Positions 1-6,588 of a stretch of 8,814 nt of DNA are shown piece after piece (within the stretch, counting starts at the first letter, position 1; each line of letters starts with the position of its first letter). Origin of the DNA: Myxococcales bacterium (GTDB lineage: Bacteria; Myxococcota; Bradymonadia; UBA7976; UBA1532); contig JAGQJJ010000116.1 of the NCBI GenBank assembly GCA_020430675.1, forward strand, positions 1 through 8,814, read 5' to 3'. The translations under genes were made by a program, and so were the position numbers. A model generated the notes under the pieces. That model worked only from the letters and a program-made list of their open reading frames with translations. It made no database searches and had not been told where the DNA came from.

Positions 1-506
1 CCATTGGGCCGCTCCTGTTCGAGCAGCGCCGCGGTGTGGCCGGCGCGTTTGGCGGCCTCATACGTCTGACGCGCCTGGGCCCGCGGCTGAAGCGCCGACT
101 CGACGATGCGGTCGCCGATCTCGAAGCGCAGGTCGGTCACCGCGCTGTTCTCGGGCAGCGGGAAGACGTAGATGGTCTCGATCGGCTCGACAAACGGGTT
201 GCGATACCGCTGCCGCACCTCGACCTGTGCGACATGGCCCGCGACCTGAATGTCGACCTCGGTCTTCTGCAAGGGCAGGTCGTACAGCTTGCCTTCGTGG
301 CGCAGCTTGAGTCGCGGCAGGTCACCGGGGTTCGTCCGCACCGACTGCAAAGCCGTGCGCAGCTCGGGCGACATCGGCGCCACCTCATCGCCCTCCGGCG
401 CGTCGGCGCGCAAGGCGGCGAGCGCCTGCGGGTCGTTGACCGACGGACCGGCCCACGCGGGCGCGGCGAGCAGGGCCATGAGAAGCATAGAGGCGGCGCG
501 CGACAT
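1..506 (-). CDS. VIT-domain protein, exported (5' part only; C-terminal part beyond left edge)
   Basis: This reading frame starts at the ATG on the complement of 504-506 and stays open to the window edge, giving 168 residues with no stop. The N-terminus (MSRAASMLLMALLAAPAWA, then GPSV) is a good Sec signal peptide with an AWA cleavage site near residue 19. From about residue 65 to the edge the sequence resembles a VIT domain (vault protein / inter-alpha-trypsin inhibitor type). It has a beta-rich start (KTEVDIQVAGHVAQVEVRQR), then YRNPFVEPIETIYVFPLPEN (101-120), the SAVTDLRFEIGDR strand, and a QARQTYEAAKRAGHTAALLEQERPN helix and turn. The order 'N-P ... E-x-x-Y-x-F-P-L-P' followed by 'A-x-x-x-Y-x-x-A-x-x-x-G-x-x-A-x-L-L-E-Q' is characteristic of the family. 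Bacterial VIT proteins usually continue into a von Willebrand A domain, which is expected to lie outside the window. The molecular role is unknown, but a cell-surface or periplasmic binding function is usual. It is divergent from the metallopeptidase gene at 639. Confidence 0.88.
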   Translation of the reverse strand, partial: MSRAASMLLMALLAAPAWAGPSVNDPQALAALRADAPEGDEVAPMSPELRTALQSVRTNPGDLPRLKLRHEGKLYDLPLQKTEVDIQVAGHVAQVEVRQRYRNPFVEPIETIYVFPLPENSAVTDLRFEIGDRIVESALQPRAQARQTYEAAKRAGHTAALLEQERPN

Positions 507-512
507 GGGCGA

Positions 513-518
513 CTCCTT
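513..518 (-). promoter_or_regulatory. Ribosome binding site of the VIT-domain gene
   Basis: On the minus strand AAGGAG lies 6 bases before the ATG at 506-504. It fixes that ATG as the start over two internal in-frame ATGs, and it keeps a full signal peptide. Confidence 0.8.
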
Positions 519-578
519 GAAACAACGGGCAGAGCTTGGGACCGATGGCCCGCCGGATCAAGCCCGGCTGCGCTTGCT

Positions 579-602
579 TGACGGGCCGCACGCCGCCCGT
601 CA
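579..602. repeat. Perfect inverted repeat in the divergent intergenic region
   Basis: TGACGGGC (579-586) and GCCCGTCA (595-602) are exact reverse complements separated by 8 bases. The repeat lies in the 132-bp gap (507-638) between the VIT gene and the metallopeptidase gene. No T-run follows on either strand, so it is not a convincing intrinsic terminator. Its position suggests an operator for a dimeric regulator or a hairpin in the leader of the plus-strand gene. A TTGACG hexamer (578-583) overlaps the left arm, but no good -10 element is seen at normal spacing. The rest of the gap shows nothing else recognisable. Confidence 0.5.
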
Positions 603-628
603 CCTTGGGTGGGACGGAACACCAATCT

Positions 629-633
629 GGGAG
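629..633 (+). promoter_or_regulatory. Ribosome binding site choosing the metallopeptidase start
   Basis: GGGAG lies 5 bases before the ATG at 639. The in-frame ATG at 609 has no comparable site, and using it would put ten polar residues ahead of the signal peptide, so 639 is preferred. Confidence 0.7.
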
Positions 634-638
634 ACAAC

Positions 639-1391
639 ATGCCACCTTCGGCCACCTTCCTCGGTTCGCTCCGCCTCTCACCCCTCGCGTTTGTGCTGCT
701 CTGTTCGGTGCCCGCCGCGACTTTGGCCGACGTGCAGATCGAATGGGACAAATCGCTGGCTTTCGACAAGGATCACGCCGCCTACGAGCGGCGCCTGGGT
801 GAGATCGTGCGCCGCAGCGCCGACCGCGCCGAGCAAGCACTGGGCTGGCGCAATGCCAACCGCCTTCGCGTCCAGGTGCATACCCGCGAGGACTACGCCC
901 GCCGCTATGCGGTGATGGCCCATCGCGGCGCCGGTGCCCACTACTCAGCGCAGTCGATTCACGTCAACGGCGGCCAGCAACTCGACGGCGGCTTCGAGGC
1001 CACGATGAGCCATGAGATGGTGCACGCGGTCATCGACGCCCGCCGCAAGGGCGCCCGCCTGCCGACGTGGCTCAACGAAGGCTTCGCCGATTACGTCGGG
1101 CGAGGCTTCCTCGGCGACCCGCGCCTCGCCCCCACCGAACGGCAGACCTTGCAGCAGCTCAACGACGATGGATTGCGGCTGCCGGCCAGCGGCCTGACCA
1201 ACCACCTCGGCTACCTCAAGAGCCGCGCCGCGGTGCTCTTCCTGCTGGATCGGTATGGCCGCGATCGCACGATGCGCTTCATGGTCGCCATGCTCGATGG
1301 CACGCCCCGCGATAAGGCGATGATGGGCGCGCTCGGCGATCATCCCGACATTTTCGTGAAGAAATTCCGTAAGTGGATCAGGGGTTTGTAG
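639..1391 (+). CDS. Exported HExxH metallopeptidase, peptidase-MA-like
   Basis: The 250-residue protein begins with a Sec signal peptide: LRLSP, then the hydrophobic LAFVLLCSVPAA, then ATLA, with likely cleavage after residue 30. The mature protein is therefore probably periplasmic or secreted. The catalytic region reads SHEMVHAVI, with the zinc-binding HExxH at residues 125-129. About 18 residues later comes LNEGFADYVGRG, with Glu147 in the position of the third zinc ligand. HExxH plus a downstream N-E-G-x-A-x-Y is the gluzincin-style signature of the peptidase-MA group, often found in small bacterial proteins of this size. All catalytic residues appear intact. The region before it (31-120) has no recognised domain, and the C-terminal segment (about 180-250) looks helical. 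The natural substrate is unknown. The gene ends in TAG at 1389-1391, with 102 bases before the next gene and no clear T-rich terminator hairpin. It may be co-regulated with the divergent VIT-domain gene, but nothing shows a shared function. Confidence 0.85.
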   Translation: MPPSATFLGSLRLSPLAFVLLCSVPAATLADVQIEWDKSLAFDKDHAAYERRLGEIVRRSADRAEQALGWRNANRLRVQVHTREDYARRYAVMAHRGAGAHYSAQSIHVNGGQQLDGGFEATMSHEMVHAVIDARRKGARLPTWLNEGFADYVGRGFLGDPRLAPTERQTLQQLNDDGLRLPASGLTNHLGYLKSRAAVLFLLDRYGRDRTMRFMVAMLDGTPRDKAMMGALGDHPDIFVKKFRKWIRGL

Positions 1392-1395
1392 CGAA

Positions 1396-1437
1396 ATCGA
1401 TCAAGCCATGGCATCGCAGATCGATCCCATGCCTTGG
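1396..1437. repeat. Short repeated and mirrored words upstream of the operon
   Basis: ATCGATC occurs at 1396-1402 and again at 1420-1426. CCATGGCAT (1406-1414) is nearly the reverse complement of ATGCCTTGG (1429-1437), with one mismatch. They sit between the metallopeptidase stop and the operon promoter candidate and could form a weak hairpin or a tandem operator. The arms are short and imperfect, so chance is a real possibility. Confidence 0.25.
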
Positions 1438-1458
1438 ATGGCTCTCCCGGGCCGGCCC

Positions 1459-1487
1459 TTGCTTTGCATGCCAAGATGGTCTATCGT
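1459..1487 (+). promoter_or_regulatory. Candidate promoter of the amine/amide operon, leaderless
   Basis: TTGCTT (1459-1464) and TATCGT (1482-1487, fitting TAnnnT) are separated by 17 bases. Six bases follow before the ATG at 1494, so the predicted transcription start falls on or next to the A of that ATG. No Shine-Dalgarno sequence precedes 1494, which agrees with leaderless translation. A GGGCCGGCCC palindrome (1449-1458) abuts the -35 element and could be an operator, but such palindromes are common in GC-rich DNA. This is an inference from pattern only. Confidence 0.4.
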
Positions 1488-1493
1488 CCTGGC

Positions 1494-2807
1494 ATGTCAT
1501 ATGAATCCCCTTCACCGTCCCGGACGCTGCTCGCGCGCCGTGCGGCCGTCGTCTGCCCTGGGGTGCCCCTCGCCTCGACCGCGACGGTGCGGTGCGGCCT
1601 TGGCGCTCGCCTGGAAGACCTCGACGGTCGCCCCATCATCGATCTGGCCAGCGGCATTGGCGTCGTCGGCGCCGGCCATTGCCCGCCGCGCATGGTCGAG
1701 GCGATCACGCGCCAGGCGCAGGCGTTGCTGCATACGTGCATCCACATCGCCACCTATGAGCCCTATGTTGCGCTGTGCGAACGTCTGGTGACGCTGCTGC
1801 CGCACGGCGCGCACACCAAGGCGATGCTGGTCAACTCGGGCGCCGAAGCGGTCGAGAACGCGGTCAAGATCGCCCGCCAGGCCACCGGACGCGCGGCGGT
1901 GCTGTGCTATGGCGACGCCTTCCACGGCCGCACCCTGATGAGCATGACGCTCACCGCCAAGGTCGGCTACAAGCTCGGCTGCGGCCCGTTTGCGCCCGAG
2001 GTCTATCGCCTGCCGTTCCCCGATCGCTTCCACCACGGCGACGGGCTCACCGAAGAGGCCTTTGTCGCGCGCGAGCTGGCGCGCGTGCGGTCGGCGTTCT
2101 CGACGATGGTCGCGCCCACCGACCTCGCCGCCATCATCATCGAACCCGTACTGGGCGAGGGTGGCTTCATTCCCGCGCCGGCCACCTATCTGGCCGGCCT
2201 GCGCCGCCTCTGCGACGCGCACGGGGTGATGCTCATCTTCGACGAAGTGCAGACCGGCTTCGGCCGCGTCGGCCGTCTGGGCGCGTTCCAGCATTATGGC
2301 GTGACGCCCGATCTCTCCACCTGGGCCAAGGCGATGAGCGGCGGCCTGCCCGTCGCCGCGGTGGTCGGCCGCGCCCAGGTCATGGACGCCGCGCGCCCCG
2401 GCACCCTCGGCGGCACCTATGGCGGCAACCCGGTCGCCTGCGCCGCGGCGCTCGCCAACCTCGACCTCATCGAAGAGCTCGACCTCTGCGCCCGCGCGCT
2501 CAAGCTCGGCGAGCGGGTGCGCGAGCGGTTCCTCGCCCTGCAGGCGCGCTGCCCGGTGATCGCCGACGTGCGCGGCCTGGGCGCCATGATGGCGATGGAG
2601 CTGTGCGAAGGCGGCGATCCGACCCGCCCCGCGAGCGCGTTGGTCAAGGACGTCGTCAAAGCCTGCCTCGATCGCGGCGTGCTGCTGCTCAGCGCTGGTC
2701 CGCATGGCAATGTCATCCGCATTCTCTGCCCGCTGGTCATCGAGCTCGACGACCTCGACCGGGGGCTCTCCATCATCGAGCAAGAGCTGCTGCAAAGGGT
2801 CGCATGA
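1494..2807 (+). CDS. Class-III PLP-dependent aminotransferase (omega/4-aminobutyrate type)
   Basis: The 437-residue protein has the normal length for fold-type I class-III aminotransferases (GabT, ornithine or diaminobutyrate aminotransferase-like). Visible signatures are LASGIGVVGAGH (51-62), the cofactor-phosphate loop NSGAEAVENAVKIAR (114-128), FHGRTLMSM (143-151), the acceptor region IIIEPVLGEGGF (214-225), LIFDEVQTGFGR (247-258) with the PLP-ring Asp250, and STWAKAMSGGLP (275-286) with Schiff-base Lys279. GGTYGGNP (306-313) follows as the second phosphate-binding segment. All key residues are present, so the enzyme should be active. The family moves a terminal amino group of an omega-amino acid or diamine to 2-oxoglutarate or pyruvate, and the exact substrate cannot be read here. 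In-frame ATGs at 1434 and 1476 exist but have no ribosome binding site, and 1494 fits the promoter candidate and the family N-terminus. The gene is first of five and its TGA overlaps the next ATG. Confidence 0.9.
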   Translation: MSYESPSPSRTLLARRAAVVCPGVPLASTATVRCGLGARLEDLDGRPIIDLASGIGVVGAGHCPPRMVEAITRQAQALLHTCIHIATYEPYVALCERLVTLLPHGAHTKAMLVNSGAEAVENAVKIARQATGRAAVLCYGDAFHGRTLMSMTLTAKVGYKLGCGPFAPEVYRLPFPDRFHHGDGLTEEAFVARELARVRSAFSTMVAPTDLAAIIIEPVLGEGGFIPAPATYLAGLRRLCDAHGVMLIFDEVQTGFGRVGRLGAFQHYGVTPDLSTWAKAMSGGLPVAAVVGRAQVMDAARPGTLGGTYGGNPVACAAALANLDLIEELDLCARALKLGERVRERFLALQARCPVIADVRGLGAMMAMELCEGGDPTRPASALVKDVVKACLDRGVLLLSAGPHGNVIRILCPLVIELDDLDRGLSIIEQELLQRVA

Positions 2808-3718
2808 GCCGCGTTTTTGGGATCGCTGGGATGCAATTGCATCTGTCCGCCAAGGGCGAGAACCTCGACTACATTCGCACCCGCGTCGACCAGCTTGTGA
2901 CCGCCTTCCCCTGGGTGCAGATGGTGCTGCTCAGCGAGCTGGCGGTGCATGGACCCGTGCACGCAAACGCCGAGCCGCTGCCGGGCCCGACCGAAGACAG
3001 CCTCGCCGAGCTGGCGGCGCGGCATGACATCTGGCTCATCACCGGCTCGCTCTATGAGCGCCACGAAGACAAGGTCTACAACACCTGCTCGGTGATCAAC
3101 CCCAAGGGCCAGGTCATCGCGCGCTATCGCAAGATCTTCCCCTTCCAACCCTTTTCGGCGGGTACCAGCCCCGGCGACGAGTTTGTCGTGTTCGACGTGC
3201 CCGGCATCGGCCGCTTCGGCATCTCCATCTGCTATGACATCTGGTTCCCCGAGCACTCGCGCACCCTTGTCGCCATGGGCGCCGAGGTGATCCTGCACCC
3301 GGTGTTGACCGCGACCACCGATCGCGAGGTCGAGCTTTCGATCGCGCGCGCCACCGCGGTGGTCAACCAGTGTTATGTCATCGACGTCAATGGCGTCGCT
3401 GGCGGCGGGGTCGGCCGCTCGCTTTTTGTGGGCCCCGAAGGCGATGTCATTCACCAGGCGGGGCCCAATGAAGCGCTGCTGCCCCTTGAGATCGACCTCG
3501 ACCGCGTGCGGCGCGTCCGCGAGCGGGGCATTCACACGCTCGGCCAGCCGCTGAAGTCGTTCCGCGACGCGCCGGTGCGCTTCGAGGTCTACGACCCCGA
3601 CTCCCCCCTGCGGGCCTATCTGCACACCCTCGGCCCGCTCGAAAAGCCCGGACGCCCATCGCCGCCCGACCCCGCCGCGATGGCATCCGAAGCCATGACC
3701 GCCAAGGAGCCCCGATGA
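2804..3718 (+). CDS. Carbon-nitrogen hydrolase, nitrilase superfamily (amidase-like)
   Basis: The 304-residue protein carries the complete Glu-Lys-Cys triad of the nitrilase superfamily: Glu45 in LLSELAVHG, Lys110 in ARYRKIFPF, and nucleophile Cys143 in SICYDIWFPEHSR. The core ends around residue 235, and the last 40 or so residues are Pro- and Ala-rich (GPLEKPGRPSPPDPAAM) and poorly defined. No signal peptide is seen, so it should be cytoplasmic. The superfamily hydrolyses amides, carbamoyl-amines (as in N-carbamoylputrescine amidase) or nitriles. The intact triad supports activity, but the subfamily is not certain. Cys-Tyr-Asp after the nucleophile favours the amidase branches over true nitrilases. 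The start is the ATG at 2804, which overlaps the aminotransferase stop (ATGA) and follows AAAGGG (2794-2799). The same frame stays open far upstream over the aminotransferase, but that part is a shadow. The next gene overlaps its stop by 4 bases. Confidence 0.9.
   Translation: MSRVFGIAGMQLHLSAKGENLDYIRTRVDQLVTAFPWVQMVLLSELAVHGPVHANAEPLPGPTEDSLAELAARHDIWLITGSLYERHEDKVYNTCSVINPKGQVIARYRKIFPFQPFSAGTSPGDEFVVFDVPGIGRFGISICYDIWFPEHSRTLVAMGAEVILHPVLTATTDREVELSIARATAVVNQCYVIDVNGVAGGGVGRSLFVGPEGDVIHQAGPNEALLPLEIDLDRVRRVRERGIHTLGQPLKSFRDAPVRFEVYDPDSPLRAYLHTLGPLEKPGRPSPPDPAAMASEAMTAKEPR
3704..3709 (+). promoter_or_regulatory. Ribosome binding site of the decarboxylase
   Basis: AAGGAG lies inside the end of the preceding gene, 5 bases before the ATG at 3715. 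It is the strongest site in the operon and fixes the start of the long decarboxylase, including its unusual N-terminal region. Confidence 0.75.
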
Positions 3719-6588
3719 CATCGGCCTCGTTTGCACACCTGTCCGATGTGGAAGGCACCGCCGCCCTGGTGCCCACGCCCTACAACCACCAGCGCCTGCG
3801 ATCCGACACCTGGAACCGACTGCGCGACGCGGCCCGCCGCCTGCGCTCTGCCGACGCCGACGACCCGCGCCGCGACCTGCTTCGTGCCGCCTGTGCCGAG
3901 GCGCTCGAGACCCTGCGCGCCATCGAGCGCTACCATGCCTTCCCGGGCTGGCGCCTCGTGGCCCATCTGCATGAACTGCACACCGCCGGCCGCGCCGTCG
4001 AGCTGGCCACCGCCTGCATCCGCGTGCTGCGCATGATGAGCACCGAGTCGTATCGGCAGCTCGACTTCTCCGACATTCACCCGATCGACGCGCTCGACCT
4101 CATGCCGCGCGCGGAAGAGGCGCTCGATCAGCTGCCGCGCACCCTTGAGACACCCTATTTCGAGCTGATGGTCGTCGATGACATCGACGACGACGATGAG
4201 ATGGCGCTGCGCGCCCGATTGCACGGCCTGCGCGACCCGGCCGATCACTTCCACTACGAGCTCGTCGTGGTGCGCACATTCGAAGACGCCGTGCTCGCCG
4301 CGCTGCTCAACCCGCATATCGCCGCCTGCGTGTTGCGCTTCAGCTTCCCCTTCCAGGGCCGCCGGCTGCACGCGCTTTGCGACCGGCTGCTCGCCGTGCT
4401 CGGCGTCGATCGCGCCGAGCTCGCCGCCCTGATGCCCGGCGAGCGGACCGAGAAGCTCGGCCAGATCCTGCACGCCTTGCGCCCCGAGCTGGATCTCTTC
4501 CGCGTCACCAGCGCCCCGATCGAGAGCCTGCGCGGCAGCCATTTTCGCCGCATCTTCTACCTCGCCGAAGACGTGTACGACCTGCATGTCAGCGTGCTGC
4601 GCGGCATTCACGATCGCTTCGAGACGCCCTTCTTCGAGGCGCTGCGCCGCTATAGCGAACGGCCGACGGGCATGTTCCACGCGCTGCCGGTGTCGCGGGC
4701 GCGCACCATCGCCAACTCCCATTGGATCGGCGACTTCGGCCAGTTCTACGGCCAGCGTCTCTTCTTCGCCGAGACCTCGGCCACCACCGGCGGTCTCGAC
4801 TCGCTGCTCCAGCCGACCGGCTCGCTCAAACGCGCCCAGGAGCTGGCGGCGCGCGCGTTTGGCGCCTATCGCACGTTCTATGTCACCAATGGCACGTCGA
4901 CCGCCAACAAGATCGTGATGCAGGCGCTGTGTCAGCCCGATGACATCATTCTGCTGTCGCATGACTGCCATAAGTCCCATCCCTATGCCACGATCCTCAG
5001 CGGCGCCAACCCGGTCTATCTCGATGCCTATCCGCTCACCGAGTGCTCGATGTATGGGGGGGTCTCACTCGAAGAGATCAAGCGGCAGCTTTTGCGCCTG
5101 CGGCGCGCCGGACGCCTCGATCAAGTGCGGCTGCTGCTGCTGACCAACCTGACCTTCGATGGCATCACCTATGATCCCTATCGGATCATGAAAGAGGTGC
5201 TGGCGATCAAGCCGGACATCCTCTTCCTATGGGATGAAGCCTGGTTCGCCTACGGGCGCTTCTCGCCCCTGCTGCGCCGCCGCACGGCGATGGACGCGGC
5301 CCGACGCCTGGAACGCGATCTCGCCTCGCCGGCCTATCGCGCTCGCTACGCCGCCTGGAAGAAGGCCCATGACCAGCGCGACCCGGAGGACGATGCCACC
5401 TGGCTGGCGGAAGGGCTGATGCCCGATCCCGATCGCGCCCGGGTGCGGGTCTATGCCACGCAGTCGACGCACAAGACGCTGACCGCGCTGCGGCAGGGTT
5501 CGATGATCCATGTGCGCGACGTCGACTTCGAGCGCCGGACGCAGGCCTCTTTTCACGAGGCCTATATGACCCATACGTCGACCTCGCCCAATTACCAGAT
5601 CCTCGCTTCGCTCGACGTCGGCCGCCGGCAGGTCGAGCTGGAAGGCTACGAGCTGGTCAGCACCAGCCTGGAGCTGGCGTTCACGCTGCGGCGGCGCATC
5701 AACCAGGACGCCCTGCTCTCGCGCTACTTCCGCGCGCTCACCCCGGCCGAGATGATCCCATCCCCACACCGCCGCTCGGGCGTGCAGCATTACTTCGACG
5801 CCGAGCAGGGCCTCGGCCCCATCGAGCGGGCCTACGTCGAGGACGAGTTCGTGCTCGATCCGACCCGGGTGACGCTGCACGTCGGCCGCACCGGGCGCGA
5901 TGGCGATGCCTTCAAGAAGCTGTTGATGGATCGCTACGACGTTCATATCAACAAGACTTCGCGAAATACGGTGCTGCTCTTGATTCATATCGGCGTCTCG
6001 CGGGGGGCCATCGCCCATCTGGTCAAGGTGCTCAGCGACATCGCCCGCGACCTCGATACCCGGGCCCGGCATGCCAGCCCCGCCGAACAGGCGGCCTTCG
6101 ACGCCAAGGTCGCTTCGCTGACCGAGAAGCTGCCGCCGCTGCCCAACTTCAGCCATTTCCACCCGCATTTTCAGCCCGAGCCGGGCGGTGGCACGCCGGA
6201 AGGCGACATCCGCCGCGCCTATTTTGCCGCCTACGACGCGGCGGCCTGCCAGTTCGTGCCGCTCAACGCCGCGCTGCGCGAGGCGGTCGCCGGGGGCCGC
6301 CAGGTCGTATCGGCGAGCTTCGTGACGCCCTATCCGCCCGGCTTTCCGGTGCTGGTGCCCGGGCAGGTGATGTCGGTCGCCATCCTCGACTATCTGCTGG
6401 CGCTCGATGTCAAAGAGATCCACGGGCTCAACCCCGAGCTGGGCCTGCGCGTCTTCGACCTGGCGGCGCTTGCCATGCCCGCCGCGGCGCCGGCAGCAGA
6501 CGTGAAGCCGCCCACGCACGCCGAGACCCCACCCCCGCCGCGCCGCAAGAGCCGCCGCGCCCAACGCCCCCTCGGAGAGACAAAGTGA
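3715..6588 (+). CDS. Orn/Lys/Arg-type PLP decarboxylase with long N-terminal region
   Basis: The 957-residue protein matches the large fold-type I amino-acid decarboxylases (lysine, ornithine and arginine decarboxylases, mostly 700-760 aa), which release CO2 to give an amine. The PLP core runs from about 340 to 720. It contains FFAETSATTGGLDSLLQPTG (from 350), TFYVTNGTSTANKIV, SHDCHKSH (from 415), LFLWDEAWFAYGRFSP with Asp507, and QSTHKTLTALRQGSMIHV with Schiff-base Lys587 in the S-x-H-K motif. A C-terminal domain follows (TPEGDIRRAYFAAYD near 827, VLVPGQVM near 880, HGLNPELG at 903-910). Residues 1-340 are longer than usual: a helical start, a receiver-like 'wing' segment with VVDDIDDDDE (153-162) and ELVVVRTFEDAVLAALLNPHIAACVLRF (182-209), then more helices. 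The tail after 915 is Pro/Ala-rich, then basic (PPPPRRKSRRAQRP). No signal peptide is seen, so it should be cytoplasmic. The substrate amino acid is not determined. It is the third gene, overlapping both neighbours by 4 bases. Confidence 0.9.
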   Translation: MTSASFAHLSDVEGTAALVPTPYNHQRLRSDTWNRLRDAARRLRSADADDPRRDLLRAACAEALETLRAIERYHAFPGWRLVAHLHELHTAGRAVELATACIRVLRMMSTESYRQLDFSDIHPIDALDLMPRAEEALDQLPRTLETPYFELMVVDDIDDDDEMALRARLHGLRDPADHFHYELVVVRTFEDAVLAALLNPHIAACVLRFSFPFQGRRLHALCDRLLAVLGVDRAELAALMPGERTEKLGQILHALRPELDLFRVTSAPIESLRGSHFRRIFYLAEDVYDLHVSVLRGIHDRFETPFFEALRRYSERPTGMFHALPVSRARTIANSHWIGDFGQFYGQRLFFAETSATTGGLDSLLQPTGSLKRAQELAARAFGAYRTFYVTNGTSTANKIVMQALCQPDDIILLSHDCHKSHPYATILSGANPVYLDAYPLTECSMYGGVSLEEIKRQLLRLRRAGRLDQVRLLLLTNLTFDGITYDPYRIMKEVLAIKPDILFLWDEAWFAYGRFSPLLRRRTAMDAARRLERDLASPAYRARYAAWKKAHDQRDPEDDATWLAEGLMPDPDRARVRVYATQSTHKTLTALRQGSMIHVRDVDFERRTQASFHEAYMTHTSTSPNYQILASLDVGRRQVELEGYELVSTSLELAFTLRRRINQDALLSRYFRALTPAEMIPSPHRRSGVQHYFDAEQGLGPIERAYVEDEFVLDPTRVTLHVGRTGRDGDAFKKLLMDRYDVHINKTSRNTVLLLIHIGVSRGAIAHLVKVLSDIARDLDTRARHASPAEQAAFDAKVASLTEKLPPLPNFSHFHPHFQPEPGGGTPEGDIRRAYFAAYDAAACQFVPLNAALREAVAGGRQVVSASFVTPYPPGFPVLVPGQVMSVAILDYLLALDVKEIHGLNPELGLRVFDLAALAMPAAAPAADVKPPTHAETPPPPRRKSRRAQRPLGETK

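Noticed and set aside
1392..1458. Terminator after the metallopeptidase gene
   Set aside because: Only a short imperfect hairpin is possible and no T-run follows on the plus strand, so an intrinsic terminator is not supported.
1434..1493. Longer aminotransferase start at 1434 or 1476
   Set aside because: The added residues (MDGSPGPALALHAK) do not look like the family N-terminus, no ribosome binding site precedes them, and the promoter candidate lies inside this stretch.
1512..2795. A long open frame on the minus strand opposite the aminotransferase
   Set aside because: The translated protein is rich in Arg, Ala, Gly and His with no motif, as expected from the mirror of a GC-rich coding frame. 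The plus-strand frame has all class-III aminotransferase signatures.
1775..2803. Upstream extension of the carbon-nitrogen hydrolase frame, suggesting a fusion protein
   Set aside because: This part is Arg-rich shadow sequence within the aminotransferase gene. The hydrolase fold begins exactly at the ATG at 2804, which has a ribosome binding site and an ATGA overlap.
3616..4980. Long minus-strand frame opposite the start of the decarboxylase (similar ones at 2417-3736, 5227-6564 and 7167-8084)
   Set aside because: All are antisense shadows of well-supported plus-strand enzymes, with low-complexity composition and no recognisable domain.
5056..5062. Run of seven G inside the decarboxylase, and another at 8368-8374 in the C45 gene, considered as phase-variable tracts or frameshift errors
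   Set aside because: Both reading frames continue intact with conserved residues on both sides. Seven-base G runs are not unusual in DNA this GC-rich.
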